From Pirellula staleyi DSM 6068 (GTDB taxonomy: Bacteria; Planctomycetota; Planctomycetia; Pirellulales; Pirellulaceae), in contig CAMCMB010000062.1 of NCBI GenBank assembly GCA_945875845.1, positions 1 to 42,312 of the forward strand: 42,312 nt of DNA, read 5' to 3'. Shown piece after piece: positions 17,664 to 26,223 of this stretch; positions within the stretch are counted from its first letter, which is position 1; every line of letters starts with the position of its first letter. The notes beneath the pieces were generated by a model. It was given only the letters and a program-made list of their open reading frames with translations. It was not told the DNA's origin and ran no database searches. Made by a program: the position numbers and the translations under genes.

Positions 17664-18366
17664 TACCCCACGCGTTCTTGGGATGTTTGCTGGTCTCTTG
17701 GCGGGTACGATTGCAGCCCTCTGCTTTCGGGGACCGCTCACAACCAGCGACAATGCAAAACGAACACCGATGGAACCTAACGTTCTCTCGGTGGACGTCG
17801 ATGACAATGACTTGGCTACTCGAACACAAATTCCCGACCCGGGTAGCCGCAACGCGCTCAAGCAACTTGTGGAGGGCGCAAAAAAAGAGAAGGGTTGGCT
17901 GACCGAGTTTGAGTTGATGGAACGCAGTGGCAAAACGATTAAGTCCGAAGACCTTCGCGGCGAGCCTTATATCGCATGCTTTTTCTTCTCAACCTGCCCT
18001 GGCACTTGCACTCGCCAAAGCAACAAAATGCAACTGTTGCAGAACAAGTTTAAAGGTAAGCCAATCAAGTTCGTGAGTATTTCTGTCGACCCCGAAATAG
18101 ATACTCCGGAAGTGCTCCGTTCGTATGCAGACAAGTTTCAAGCGGACCAAGAAAGATGGTTGTTTTTGACCGGACCCATCGAAACCATCATCCGAGTCGG
18201 AACCGAGAAGTTTTTCCTGCCCGGAATTGAGAAACGAGGTCACCCCGATCGCTTTTGCCTCGTTAACGCTACGGGCGACTTGGTCGGTTCCTATATCTGG
18301 TTAGATCAAGAAGAGTTCGAACAGTTACTTGCCCACACAAACGAGTTGCTAGAACGCAAAAACTGA
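17650..18366 (+). CDS. SCO1/SenC/PrrC family thioredoxin-fold protein
   Basis: 238 residues. An N-terminal membrane anchor or signal (about 9-28) precedes a thioredoxin-like domain. The SCO signature is present: FFFSTC-PGT-C (Cys116 and Cys120, CxxxC) plus the conserved downstream His198 in KRGHPDRF. Family members deliver copper to, or reduce cysteines in, the Cu(A) site of cytochrome c oxidase subunit II. The spacing SVDPEIDTPEVLRSYA is also typical. No oxidase genes are adjacent, so the role is by family. Start overlaps the ACT gene by 14 bases. Confidence 0.92.
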   Translation: MKLASTPRVLGMFAGLLAGTIAALCFRGPLTTSDNAKRTPMEPNVLSVDVDDNDLATRTQIPDPGSRNALKQLVEGAKKEKGWLTEFELMERSGKTIKSEDLRGEPYIACFFFSTCPGTCTRQSNKMQLLQNKFKGKPIKFVSISVDPEIDTPEVLRSYADKFQADQERWLFLTGPIETIIRVGTEKFFLPGIEKRGHPDRFCLVNATGDLVGSYIWLDQEEFEQLLAHTNELLERKN

Positions 18367-18370
18367 TCAT

Positions 18371-18461
18371 GAACGGTGGGCTAGCCCACTGCCGTTCAGA
18401 ATGTAGCGGAACAGCGCAAGCTGTCCGGTGAGGATTCGCAAAACCCTTCGGAATTCACCGG
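18371..18461. repeat. Cluster of three intergenic hairpins
   Basis: First, GAACGG-TGGGC-TA-GCCCA-ctg-CCGTTC (18371-18397), starting four bases after the SCO1 stop. Second, GTAGCGGAACAGCGCAAGCTGTCCGG (abridged: core GTAGCGGAACAG 18403-18414, ACAGC paired with GCTGT around GCAA). Third, CCGGTGAGGATTCG (18425-18438) pairs with CGGAATTCACCGG (about 18449-18461). No T-run follows any of them. From memory the second segment resembles a planctomycete intergenic repeat; only one copy was noticed here. The stretch may act as a transcript-end stabiliser for the SCO1 gene and precedes mrp by about 190 bases. Confidence 0.65.
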
Positions 18462-18652
18462 GTGGCTCGCGCCGCTCCGCTGTAGGATCGTGCATTCGAA
18501 CCGAACGTGAGTCGCAAGCCCTCCTTTCTTCAAATAGAGTAAAATCAAAGCTATCCACGAAAGTTGCTTGTAGATCGCATCTTTTGCGGAGCAAAAGGCG
18601 ACAATCGCTGAGGCGAAATTCTTCCCCCATTCCTCGCATCCTGCTCTTTCCT

Positions 18653-19732
18653 ATGTCCGACATCGATATTCACCAACAGCTACAAACCGCCCTCGAATCC
18701 TTCAAGGAGCCCGAAAGCGGTCGCCCCATATCAAAGACAGGCCAAGTCAGCGATTGGACGGTCTCGGAAGGAGTGGTGGGTTGTCGCCTCAGTTTGACCT
18801 CAATGATGCAGCCCATTGCGACCGAGATTGCAGACTCGCTCCGCGATCATTTGCTTGCAACGGTCACTGGCATCAAGCAAGTCAACGTTCAGCTCGATAT
18901 AACCTATCGCCCAGCCCCGACCATCGGACAGATCGGCTTGAAGGCCAAAAGCGTTATCGCGGTGGCGGCTGGCAAAGGGGGCGTTGGCAAAAGTACGCTC
19001 GCTGCGTCGATCGCCATCGTGCTCGGCCGAATGGGAGCCAAAGTTGGCTTGATGGACGCAGATGTTTATGGTCCAAGCATTCCGCACTTGCTAGGACTCG
19101 ATGGCCGTCCCGAAATCGTCGATGGCAAGATTCAGCCGATCAAGTCCGGGGAAATGCCAGTCATGTCGATGGGATTCCTGGTTGGCAAAGATCAAGCTGT
19201 GGTGTGGCGTGGTCCGATGTTGCATGGTTCCATCACACAGTTCCTTCGCGACACGGCTTGGGGTGAACTGGACTATTTAATCATCGATATGCCGCCAGGT
19301 ACAGGGGACGTTGCGTTGACGCTTTCGCAATTGCTCCCGCTCTCTGGAGTGGTCATCGTCTGTACTCCCCAAGAGGTCGCGTTGCTGGATGCTGGCAAAG
19401 CGATTTCCATGTTTGAAAAGACGAAAGTGTCGGTGCTCGGAGTGGTGGAAAACATGAGCGGCTTTACCGATCCCCAATCAGGGAAAACGTTTGACATCTT
19501 TGGCAAAGGTGGCGCAAGAGCGAAAGCAGAAGAGCTCGGTGTTCCGTTTCTCGGTGAAGTTCCGATTCAAATTCCATTGCGAAGCGAATCCGACCAAGGT
19601 CGCTTGGCGGAGGTTCTTCTCGACCCAACCATTGCGAAGCCATTTGAAAATATCTGCCGAGGCGTCGTTCGATCCTTGGCAACGCAAATCGCAAACCGGC
19701 CGACCCTGTCCGCGCCACTCCCCATCCTGTAA
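18653..19732 (+). CDS. mrp: Mrp/ApbC/NBP35 family P-loop ATPase (Fe-S carrier type, CxxC absent)
   Basis: 359 residues from ATG 18653; the frame is open upstream but only through the hairpin region. An N-terminal MIP18-like domain (about 5-85) precedes the deviant Walker A GKGGVGKST (108-116) of the Mrp/MinD class, then DADVYGPSIPHLLG, VVWRGPML, and DYLIIDMPPGTGDVALTLSQ. Family members carry and transfer [4Fe-4S] clusters as dimers bridged by a C-terminal CxxC. Here the segment VENMSGFTDPQSGKTFDIFG aligns without gaps with VENMSxxxCxxCGxxxxIFG, with Asp and Ser in place of both cysteines. ATPase assignment is firm; cluster binding by the usual route is doubtful. Confidence 0.93.
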   Translation: MSDIDIHQQLQTALESFKEPESGRPISKTGQVSDWTVSEGVVGCRLSLTSMMQPIATEIADSLRDHLLATVTGIKQVNVQLDITYRPAPTIGQIGLKAKSVIAVAAGKGGVGKSTLAASIAIVLGRMGAKVGLMDADVYGPSIPHLLGLDGRPEIVDGKIQPIKSGEMPVMSMGFLVGKDQAVVWRGPMLHGSITQFLRDTAWGELDYLIIDMPPGTGDVALTLSQLLPLSGVVIVCTPQEVALLDAGKAISMFEKTKVSVLGVVENMSGFTDPQSGKTFDIFGKGGARAKAEELGVPFLGEVPIQIPLRSESDQGRLAEVLLDPTIAKPFENICRGVVRSLATQIANRPTLSAPLPIL

Positions 19733-19781
19733 ACGCTTGGTTGCCTACTTCCCATATTGGCTCGTGGCGCGATGCGTTCCA

Positions 19782-20630
19782 CTAAACGCGAGACAAAATC
19801 GCGATACCGAGCTCGTCGGCCATTCGAAGTGTTTTTTCGCGGTTGATGAGAATCGTCTTTCCCGCTTCGATGGCGATCACTTTGCCCCCCGCATGCTTCA
19901 TTTTTTCGATGGTTTGCGGGCCGATGGTAGGAACATCGAACCGCATATCTTGCTGTGGTTTCGCAACTTTGACCAAGGTAAATCCGCCACGCGTGCAAAT
20001 CTGGCCTGTCCGAACAATGCACGCATCGGTGCCTTCGATCGCTTCCACGGCCAAAATCGTACGGTCTCGAACGGTGACGCTTTGCCCCACGTCCAAACCA
20101 CCCATTTGCTTGGCGATGGACCAACCGAACTCGATGTCATCGAGTTCTGATTTGGACGGCTTACGTCGTGTAAGTCCACCAGCCTCAGCGATGAGTTGAG
20201 TCGCGAAATCGGTACCCGGAATTGTCTTGATCCCATGTCGGCTAAACGATGCCACCACGGCGCCGAGCAACGAATCGTCGTTCGTGTTGACATGACGAAA
20301 GTAAAACATAGGTAGCATCGTCTTGATGCACTCCCAATCGGGAAAATGCTCCATCCATCCCCAACCGTGAAATAGGATTCGATCCTTGAATAACTTCCCC
20401 GACAGGCAAACGTGCTTAACGTCGTGTTGTTGAAAGAACTTCTGCATCCTGCCGAGCTTGCAAACGCCAATCCACTTCACGTGGTGCGACAATGCCTCGA
20501 TCTCTTTGGGTGCGTGCCCATAAACGGCAGCGACGACAACCGTGTGCCCTTTTTCTCGCAATGCACGTGCCACGGCCAAAGGATACTCTCCCCAGCCAGC
20601 GACGATACCGATCGATTCGGAGGTGCTCAT
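19782..20630 (-). CDS. lpxI: UDP-2,3-diacylglucosamine pyrophosphatase LpxI
   Basis: Hydrolyses UDP-2,3-diacylglucosamine to lipid X in lipid A synthesis, the alternative to LpxH. The 282-residue protein matches the LpxI (former DUF1009) pattern: IGIVAGWGEYPLAVARAL at the N-terminus, HVCLSGKLFKDR around 72-85, NDDSLLGAVVASFSRHGI, and the C-terminal half with TDACIVRTGQICTRGG and FDVPTIGPQTIEKMKHAGG. It starts with ATG at 20630 inside the end of lpxD (ATGA overlap 20627-20630). Convergent with mrp; only 49 bases separate the stops and no clear terminator is visible. Confidence 0.93.
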   Translation of the reverse strand: MSTSESIGIVAGWGEYPLAVARALREKGHTVVVAAVYGHAPKEIEALSHHVKWIGVCKLGRMQKFFQQHDVKHVCLSGKLFKDRILFHGWGWMEHFPDWECIKTMLPMFYFRHVNTNDDSLLGAVVASFSRHGIKTIPGTDFATQLIAEAGGLTRRKPSKSELDDIEFGWSIAKQMGGLDVGQSVTVRDRTILAVEAIEGTDACIVRTGQICTRGGFTLVKVAKPQQDMRFDVPTIGPQTIEKMKHAGGKVIAIEAGKTILINREKTLRMADELGIAILSRV

Positions 20631-21676
20631 GGCGTTGCAGTTTTCGGTTGTTGCAGTTGATCGACTTGCTTGGACAATTGCTTGACAGTCTTTCTAAGCT
20701 CTGGAAGTCGGTTTAAAGCTGCGAAAATCAGGGCTTGTTCGTTTCGTGGTATCGCGGGACTGCCCAGCAAGACCTTGTCCTCTCCCGTATCCGCAACGAC
20801 ACCAGCTTGAGCTCCCACCATGGTTCGAGAACCGATGTGGATATGGTCGCGCACGCCAACTTGGCCGGCCAAGACAACATAGTCGCCAGTGCTCGCACTG
20901 CCAGCTATACCAACATGCGAGCAAATCAAATTGTGCCTGCCGATGTTGCAGTTGTGAGCAATCATCACCAAGTTATCGATCTTGGTACCGCATCCGATTC
21001 GGGTTGCGCCGTAAGTGCCGCGGTCAACCGTTGAGTTGGCTCCGATTTCGACATCGCTTTCAATATGGACCCATCCGAGTTGTGCGGTTGGAACATGACA
21101 TCCATTTTCCATTCGAAAGCCGAAGCCATGTGCACCGAGTACACACCCTGAATGCAAAATGACTCGGTCTTCGAGTACGGTTCCAGGATATAAGACGACT
21201 CCAGGGAACAACTGGCAGTCTCTGCCGATCCGACACCCTGCCATGACGGTAACGCCATGGTGCAGATGTGTCCCTTCATCGATCAAACAATCCTCCGCGA
21301 CGCTTGCAAAGGCCTCCACGAAGGCCCTTTCGCTCACCTGTGCAGACGAATGAACGCTGGCAAGTCGATCGATCCCATATTCGCGTTGAAGGACACTTTG
21401 TGGTCGAAATAGCTCGCAAATTTTGCTAAAGGCTTCGTGAGGATTCGCAACGACAATTTGCGAAATGGAGATTTCTGGAAAGGATCGATTCGTTACACAG
21501 GCGCTCGCCTTCGATTCTTGTAACTGAGGTAAATATTTTTCGTTGTCAATAAGCGTGATCTGTCCAGCTTGGGCGTCCGCGAGTGGAGCCGCACCCGTAA
21601 TGAGATGATCATGGTTGCGAGAGAATAATTCACCATGCACTCGCGTTGCAAGCGTTGAGAGATCGATGGGAGTCAT
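20627..21676 (-). CDS. lpxD: UDP-3-O-acylglucosamine N-acyltransferase LpxD
   Basis: Third enzyme of lipid A synthesis; transfers an acyl chain to the 2-amino group. From ATG 21676 it is 349 residues with an N-terminal uridine-binding domain (to ~100), then left-handed beta-helix hexapeptide repeats (about 110-290) and a C-terminal helix. The catalytic His lies in NLVMIAHNCNIGRHN, and STVDRGTYGATRIGCGTKID is diagnostic. The upstream ATG at 21718 adds 14 residues, but 21676 is better aligned with family starts. It is translationally coupled to lpxI. The neighbouring glycosyltransferase at 21788 is 111 bases upstream on the same strand and may be in the same unit. Confidence 0.95.
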   Translation of the reverse strand: MTPIDLSTLATRVHGELFSRNHDHLITGAAPLADAQAGQITLIDNEKYLPQLQESKASACVTNRSFPEISISQIVVANPHEAFSKICELFRPQSVLQREYGIDRLASVHSSAQVSERAFVEAFASVAEDCLIDEGTHLHHGVTVMAGCRIGRDCQLFPGVVLYPGTVLEDRVILHSGCVLGAHGFGFRMENGCHVPTAQLGWVHIESDVEIGANSTVDRGTYGATRIGCGTKIDNLVMIAHNCNIGRHNLICSHVGIAGSASTGDYVVLAGQVGVRDHIHIGSRTMVGAQAGVVADTGEDKVLLGSPAIPRNEQALIFAALNRLPELRKTVKQLSKQVDQLQQPKTATP

Positions 21677-21787
21677 TGGCTTGAACCTTTTCAAAACAAG
21701 TGCTGCGATGCAACGCATATCTACGGATTTTGGGTAATCTACTTGAACCAGGACGAACGAATCAAGGCTGTTTCGAATGTCGGTCCG

Positions 21788-22828
21788 CTAGGATGCCTTG
21801 GCCTGCGTTTGATCGAATCGACTCATTATTGTGTCGCACGCTAAGATGACATCCTCGATCTGGATGGAGAGCATTGGAACGCAGTCCGACTTTCGATCGG
21901 ACAACTTCGATTCCGGCAATCGTTCTTTTTGAATTCCGATGTTGTGATTACCATAGGGTCGAACGCGTTTGATTGGCATGGGCCCAATCATTCCAACCGT
22001 TGGCGTACCAACCGCCACGGACAAGTGCATCGGTCCCGTATCCGAACCAAGGAACAAACAGGAACGCCTGATTAGGCTCCTTAGTTGCGTTAGGGTTGTG
22101 GATGGAGCTAGTTGGGCAAACCCTCCTGCTTGGGCGACGACGTGTTCCGCAGCAACTCGTTCTTGTTCCCCCGACCAGACCACCAGGCTTGGAACACCCC
22201 AAATTTGTCCGAGGTGTTTTGCAACGCTAGCATATCGATCCGAAGGCCAAATTTTGGAGGGCCAGCCGGCGCCCACATTCACCATGGCGAAGGGACCTGT
22301 GAACTGGATAGCCTGCAATACTTGGTCGGCGAACTCGATTTCTTGTTCGGTTTCTGGGAGATGAAACTCAACGCATTTGTCATTCACTCCGAGCAATCCA
22401 AGCAACTCGAGCCCACGATCCACGATGTGTTCTGCGTCTGCTTGGAAGAGTTGGTTATTGAACCAAGTACTCAGTTCCCTGCCATCGAATTTGCCCTGAT
22501 GAAAACCACAGCGGCTCTTTGCACCCGAGAGCCAAGCGATCAACGAACTTTTGGTTAAACCCTGTAAATCAAGCGTAATGTCAGGCTTCCATTGCCTAAG
22601 TTGATTGGCCAATGCCCAAAGTTCTCTTGGATTTTTAAAGGTACTCTTGGACGTGACAAACAATTTGTCTAGGGCAGCATGCCCCTCGATCAGTTGGGCC
22701 GAAGCGCGTTCGGTCACCCAGCCAATTTCGGCAGTTGGGAAATTGCGGCGAAGCGAGGTCAGAACGGGGACGCTCAAAATAGAGTCGCCAATTGCGGAAA
22801 GGCGAACAATTAGGATGCGTTTTGCCAT
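21788..22828 (-). CDS. Glycosyltransferase family 9 (lipopolysaccharide heptosyltransferase-like)
   Basis: 346 residues with GT-B fold. The N-terminus RILIVRLSAIGDSILSVPVL (4-23) is the family signature, DLQGLTKSS (87-95) the second, NVGAGWPSKIWP (184-195) the sugar-nucleotide region, and SDTGPMHLSVAVGTPTVGMIGP (abridged: SDTGPMHL 262-269) the C-terminal domain motif that binds ADP-heptose. Family members add heptose to the LPS core at the cytoplasmic face of the inner membrane. The WaaC/WaaF subtype cannot be decided. It lies next to lpxD and lpxI, supporting a role in LPS assembly. Confidence 0.9.
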   Translation of the reverse strand: MAKRILIVRLSAIGDSILSVPVLTSLRRNFPTAEIGWVTERASAQLIEGHAALDKLFVTSKSTFKNPRELWALANQLRQWKPDITLDLQGLTKSSLIAWLSGAKSRCGFHQGKFDGRELSTWFNNQLFQADAEHIVDRGLELLGLLGVNDKCVEFHLPETEQEIEFADQVLQAIQFTGPFAMVNVGAGWPSKIWPSDRYASVAKHLGQIWGVPSLVVWSGEQERVAAEHVVAQAGGFAQLAPSTTLTQLRSLIRRSCLFLGSDTGPMHLSVAVGTPTVGMIGPMPIKRVRPYGNHNIGIQKERLPESKLSDRKSDCVPMLSIQIEDVILACDTIMSRFDQTQAKAS

Positions 22829-23050
22829 CGAGAATAGACTGCCATGATCGCGCGAACAACAAAGCGAGTTACGAGAGTAGACTAGGGATACGACGCCAAA
22901 AAATCAAGCTCGGTTGCAATTCATGCCGAGTGGAAGCGTTTCGTGCTCAACGACCTTCACCCTAGTGGCGGCCACACACGATTAGAAAACGAATCTTCGC
23001 TAATCGAACACTAATTTTTGTAGATAGGCTATGACTTTCGGGTCAACAGG

Positions 23051-24814
23051 CTAATAACCCAACGCGACTCCATCATTTCGACTTTCAGTTGCACCCTGCA
23101 AAAGATTGCGTTTCCAATCGATGAGGATCCCTTGATAGCCGCCCATCGATCCGCGGCTCGATTGCGTCTTGTGTCCCATTTTTTCGAGCGCACGAACCGC
23201 ATCCGTCGAAATCCCGGATTCGTAATGGACCACGCCACCATTTGGATCCGCCAAGTCACCGGTCGGTGTCTGGCTTCCCTCGTGGCGAACGCGGGCCGCA
23301 TCGCCAGCCATCTGGATGTTCATACCAAAGTCGATCCAATTGACCAGAACTTGCACTTGACCTTGCGGTTGCATGTCACCACCCATCACACCAAAAACAA
23401 ATACAGGCTTGTCGTCGCGAGTGACCAGCGACGGGATGATCGTGTGGAACGGACGTTTACCCGACTCCAATCGATTCGGGTGGCTCGCATCGAGCGAGAA
23501 CAGATTGCCGCGATTTTGCAAAGCAAACCCAACGTCACCAGGAACCACTTGGCTTCCGAACCCATGGTAGTTGCTTTGGATCAGCGAACAACAATTTCGA
23601 TCTTTGTCGACGACGCATAAGTAGACAGTGTCGCCTTGAACGAGTTTCGGGTCTCCTGCATCGACGTGCGTTGCAGCTTTCGTGGGGTCGATCCGTTTCA
23701 ATTGCTGGCGGGCATATTGCATTGAATTCAGTCTATCCACCGGAACATTTTCAAAAGCCATGTCCGCATAGAATCGAGCACGGTCAGCGTATGCAAGTTT
23801 TTTTGCTTCTACCAATAGATGAAGGTATTCCGGCGAGCCCCAACCCATCGCGGCAACGTCATGTTCGCTCAGCACGTTTAGCATTTGCAAGACAGACAGT
23901 CCTTGTCCATTCGGCGGAATCTGCCAAATATCATAGCCTCGGTACTTCGTCGAGATCGGCTTGACCCATTCATTGCGATGATCGGCAAAATCTTCCAACT
24001 CAAAGTACCCACCGTTCGCTTTGCTAAATCGTACGATCTCCTCGGCAATCGCGCCTCGATAAAATACTTCCGCCCCATCTTTTGCGACTTTGCGGTAGGA
24101 CTCGGCCAATCGAGGATTGCGAAACAGATCGCCGGCACGTGGCGGTCGCTTGCCCTCGAGCAAAAAAGTCCTTTGCGAATCCGACCACTTTGCGAAGTTC
24201 TGATCCGCCTTGGCCCAAAATCCTCCGATCACGGGTGAAACAGGGAAACCATCCTCCGCCAATCGAATGGCTGGCGCTAGGATATCCGCAACAGGCAAAA
24301 TGCCAAATTTGGAATGAAGGTCTAGCCAGCCTGCCACGCAACCAGGAACACTCCATGAAAGTGGACCCTGGAGCGGTATCTGTTTCAGGTCGCGCGCAGC
24401 AAACACATCGCGATTGATTTTCATAGGGCTGCGACCGCTGGCGTTGAGTCCATGAATCTGACCCGTCTTGGCCTCCCAAACAATGGCATACAGATCACCG
24501 CCCATGCCGCAACTCATTGGTTCCACGACACCAAGTACTGCATTGGCCGCAATGGCTGCATCGACAGCACTCCCACCCTGGGACAATACCTGAAGTGCCG
24601 CTTGCGTCGCGCGAGGATCGCTCGTACACGCCATTGCGTTACTCGCCATAACGACCGAACGACTTTGCCCGACAGGGCCAGAGGGTCTGTCATAACGCCC
24701 GATGGTGGGCGATTTCGATTCGAGGCTGGTTTCTTGAGACATGCTGAATCGCGCGAAAGGGCACATGGCTAAAACGAGTATCGCCAAGGAAAGAGAATTC
24801 GAATAAGTACGCAC
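23051..24814 (-). CDS. ggt: Gamma-glutamyltransferase (Ntn hydrolase)
   Basis: 587-residue secreted enzyme that cleaves gamma-glutamyl bonds of glutathione and related peptides. A signal peptide (about 1-26, ending FSMSQ) starts at GTG 24814. Conserved features: ASNAMACTSDPRATQAAL near 58-75, SCGMGGDLYAIVWE at 101-114, PNGQGLSVLQML near 301, and the autoprocessing site at Thr396 in VQGDTVYLCVVD, followed by NYHGFGSQVVPG and SGKRPFHTIIPS. The precursor is expected to self-cleave before Thr396. The oxyanion-type GG pair appears as GVMGGDMQPQG. It stands alone, with 222 bases of gap before the heptosyltransferase gene. Confidence 0.95.
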   Translation of the reverse strand: MRTYSNSLSLAILVLAMCPFARFSMSQETSLESKSPTIGRYDRPSGPVGQSRSVVMASNAMACTSDPRATQAALQVLSQGGSAVDAAIAANAVLGVVEPMSCGMGGDLYAIVWEAKTGQIHGLNASGRSPMKINRDVFAARDLKQIPLQGPLSWSVPGCVAGWLDLHSKFGILPVADILAPAIRLAEDGFPVSPVIGGFWAKADQNFAKWSDSQRTFLLEGKRPPRAGDLFRNPRLAESYRKVAKDGAEVFYRGAIAEEIVRFSKANGGYFELEDFADHRNEWVKPISTKYRGYDIWQIPPNGQGLSVLQMLNVLSEHDVAAMGWGSPEYLHLLVEAKKLAYADRARFYADMAFENVPVDRLNSMQYARQQLKRIDPTKAATHVDAGDPKLVQGDTVYLCVVDKDRNCCSLIQSNYHGFGSQVVPGDVGFALQNRGNLFSLDASHPNRLESGKRPFHTIIPSLVTRDDKPVFVFGVMGGDMQPQGQVQVLVNWIDFGMNIQMAGDAARVRHEGSQTPTGDLADPNGGVVHYESGISTDAVRALEKMGHKTQSSRGSMGGYQGILIDWKRNLLQGATESRNDGVALGY

Positions 24815-25145
24815 GATGAGTGGTTTACTCCGAAGAACTGCGAGGTTATTCCATGATGAATGCCGCTGGGCTTTTGCCTAATGGTAGCTGAACTTCGCGC
24901 GAGCGTGAAGCGTGCCACCGCTGCTTCTACCCCCTCATAACCTTGTGCCATGGGTCTGTTAAGTTTCTAACGTCGCGGGGCCGAGGGAACTTTCCTCACC
25001 CATGCAAGAAAGTATCGTAGTGGATTTCGCCAGAAATCCCATGCACTTGGAATTCTGGCGAATCCCACTACGGCAATAAGACAAGTGGCAAGCACATGGG
25101 TGCCGGGACGCTCGCCACGCTCGCATAATGAACGTTTGATTACAA
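24815..25145. other. Intergenic gap with a long hairpin
   Basis: About 330 bases without a gene between the ggt start and the caspase-fold gene stop, both on the minus strand. It contains the ggt promoter region, a long imperfect hairpin (25016-25072) and GGTGCCGGGACGCTCGCCAC nearby at about 25099. The hairpin lies just downstream of the caspase-fold gene and could protect or end its transcript. Nothing else recognisable. Confidence 0.6.
25016..25072. repeat. Long intergenic hairpin with GTAGTGGATTTCGCCAGAA arms
   Basis: Left arm 25016-25035 reads CGTAGTGGATTTCGCCAGAA; right arm 25053-25072 reads TTCTGGCGAATCCCACTACG. The arms pair over 20 positions with about two mismatches around a 17-base loop. 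No T-run follows on either strand. I recall similar sequences as common planctomycete intergenic repeats, but only this copy was noticed in the window. Confidence 0.75.
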
Positions 25146-26126
25146 CTAACGCAATTCGCGAATACCTGCTATCTGCAGGAAGAGTGTCTCAAGTTCCTGA
25201 TAGTAATCATCCTCAAGCATTTCTTTTTTGCGCTTACGCAAGCCTTCTACTTGCGTTTCCAAGTGGTCGATTTGGGTTCGCTGATCGTCTGTCAAGCGAT
25301 CGGGTTGTGCGGTTGTCGAAATGATGATTCGGCCGGCGAGCAGGCCATCGACTTGCAATCCTTCGGCGGGCGCTTTGAGGGGCCTCGCCCCTCGATAGAA
25401 GACGGCTGGCGTTCCCTTGGAGTCTCCGTTGTCATCCAATAGCGATTGTTCGGATGCAAGACGTTCTTCGTTGGCGTAGAACTGGGCCACTCGATTGGAT
25501 GCAGCCAGAAACGCCTCCAAGATTGATACGCTAAAATCATGATCCAAGTCTGCTTCAGGGTCCGAGATCGACTGGGAAAGGTAGTCACCAAAGCGGGCAT
25601 AGTTTTGCTCTGAACCACTCTTGGTCGCCGTGATCACCACGCGATTCTTGCCCGAGAGCGCATTGATAAATGGACCACTGCTCGAAGCGCAGTTGATAAT
25701 CACCCATCTGGAATCTTGATTACCGATCGCTTTCGTCAACTCCTCCGCCGAAATATCCGGACCTCGCAAATTGAACTTCGTCGCGTCCCGATCGCTCGTA
25801 CCGTGTCCGATCAAGATGATCCAGCGCTCTTTGGTCTCGGGGGTTTCCGAAATCCACTCGAGGACGCGATCATGGTCTGACTTGGTATTGGCCTCGCTCG
25901 CTTTGGTACCATCGATCCATTCCACTTTGCTGGTGTTGGAGCTACAAACCGTTCTCCATCGCCCGGCCCATTCGCGAAAGGACTTTGCGTATTCTTCTTC
26001 GCCGGGCGCACCAACGACAATCAAAATGGAGCGAGTTGGGGCGTCCGGTTCAGCGGCAGTGCTTTTCGGAGGCGCGAAGAAACCGTTGGTTGTTATGCAG
26101 AGCAACGCCATCAGGACCAGTGCCAT
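25146..26126 (-). CDS. Caspase/legumain-fold cysteine peptidase-like protein
   Basis: 326 residues from ATG 26126, with a short signal peptide (cleavage near STAA, residue 24). A Rossmann-like caspase-fold is suggested by RSILIVVGAPGEEEY (32-46), WIILIGHGTSD with His108 and WVIINCASSSG with Cys146; the HG plus C-x-S-G dyad is the pattern of clan CD (C13/C14) peptidases. A downstream segment with DLDHDFSVSILEAF and LLDDNGD resembles the calcium-loop-like region of bacterial C13 relatives. The C-terminus is a charged coiled coil (about 265-315). The frame stays open to 26414, but that part translates the palindromic repeat at 26224-26285, so the later start is preferred. It follows the MoxR/VWA operon on the same strand. 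Confidence 0.8.
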   Translation of the reverse strand: MALVLMALLCITTNGFFAPPKSTAAEPDAPTRSILIVVGAPGEEEYAKSFREWAGRWRTVCSSNTSKVEWIDGTKASEANTKSDHDRVLEWISETPETKERWIILIGHGTSDRDATKFNLRGPDISAEELTKAIGNQDSRWVIINCASSSGPFINALSGKNRVVITATKSGSEQNYARFGDYLSQSISDPEADLDHDFSVSILEAFLAASNRVAQFYANEERLASEQSLLDDNGDSKGTPAVFYRGARPLKAPAEGLQVDGLLAGRIIISTTAQPDRLTDDQRTQIDHLETQVEGLRKRKKEMLEDDYYQELETLFLQIAGIRELR

Positions 26127-26223
26127 GGGTCGCTGAAGTGGTACGAAACAATGCGGAAACTTTCTCACCCACGTGACAAAGAGGCCGTCTCGCTTTCCTA
26201 TTGGAATTGCTTGCAAGTTCATC

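Noticed and set aside
18428-18652. N-terminal extension of the Mrp protein
   Set aside because: It runs through the intergenic hairpin region; the Mrp family start matches ATG 18653.
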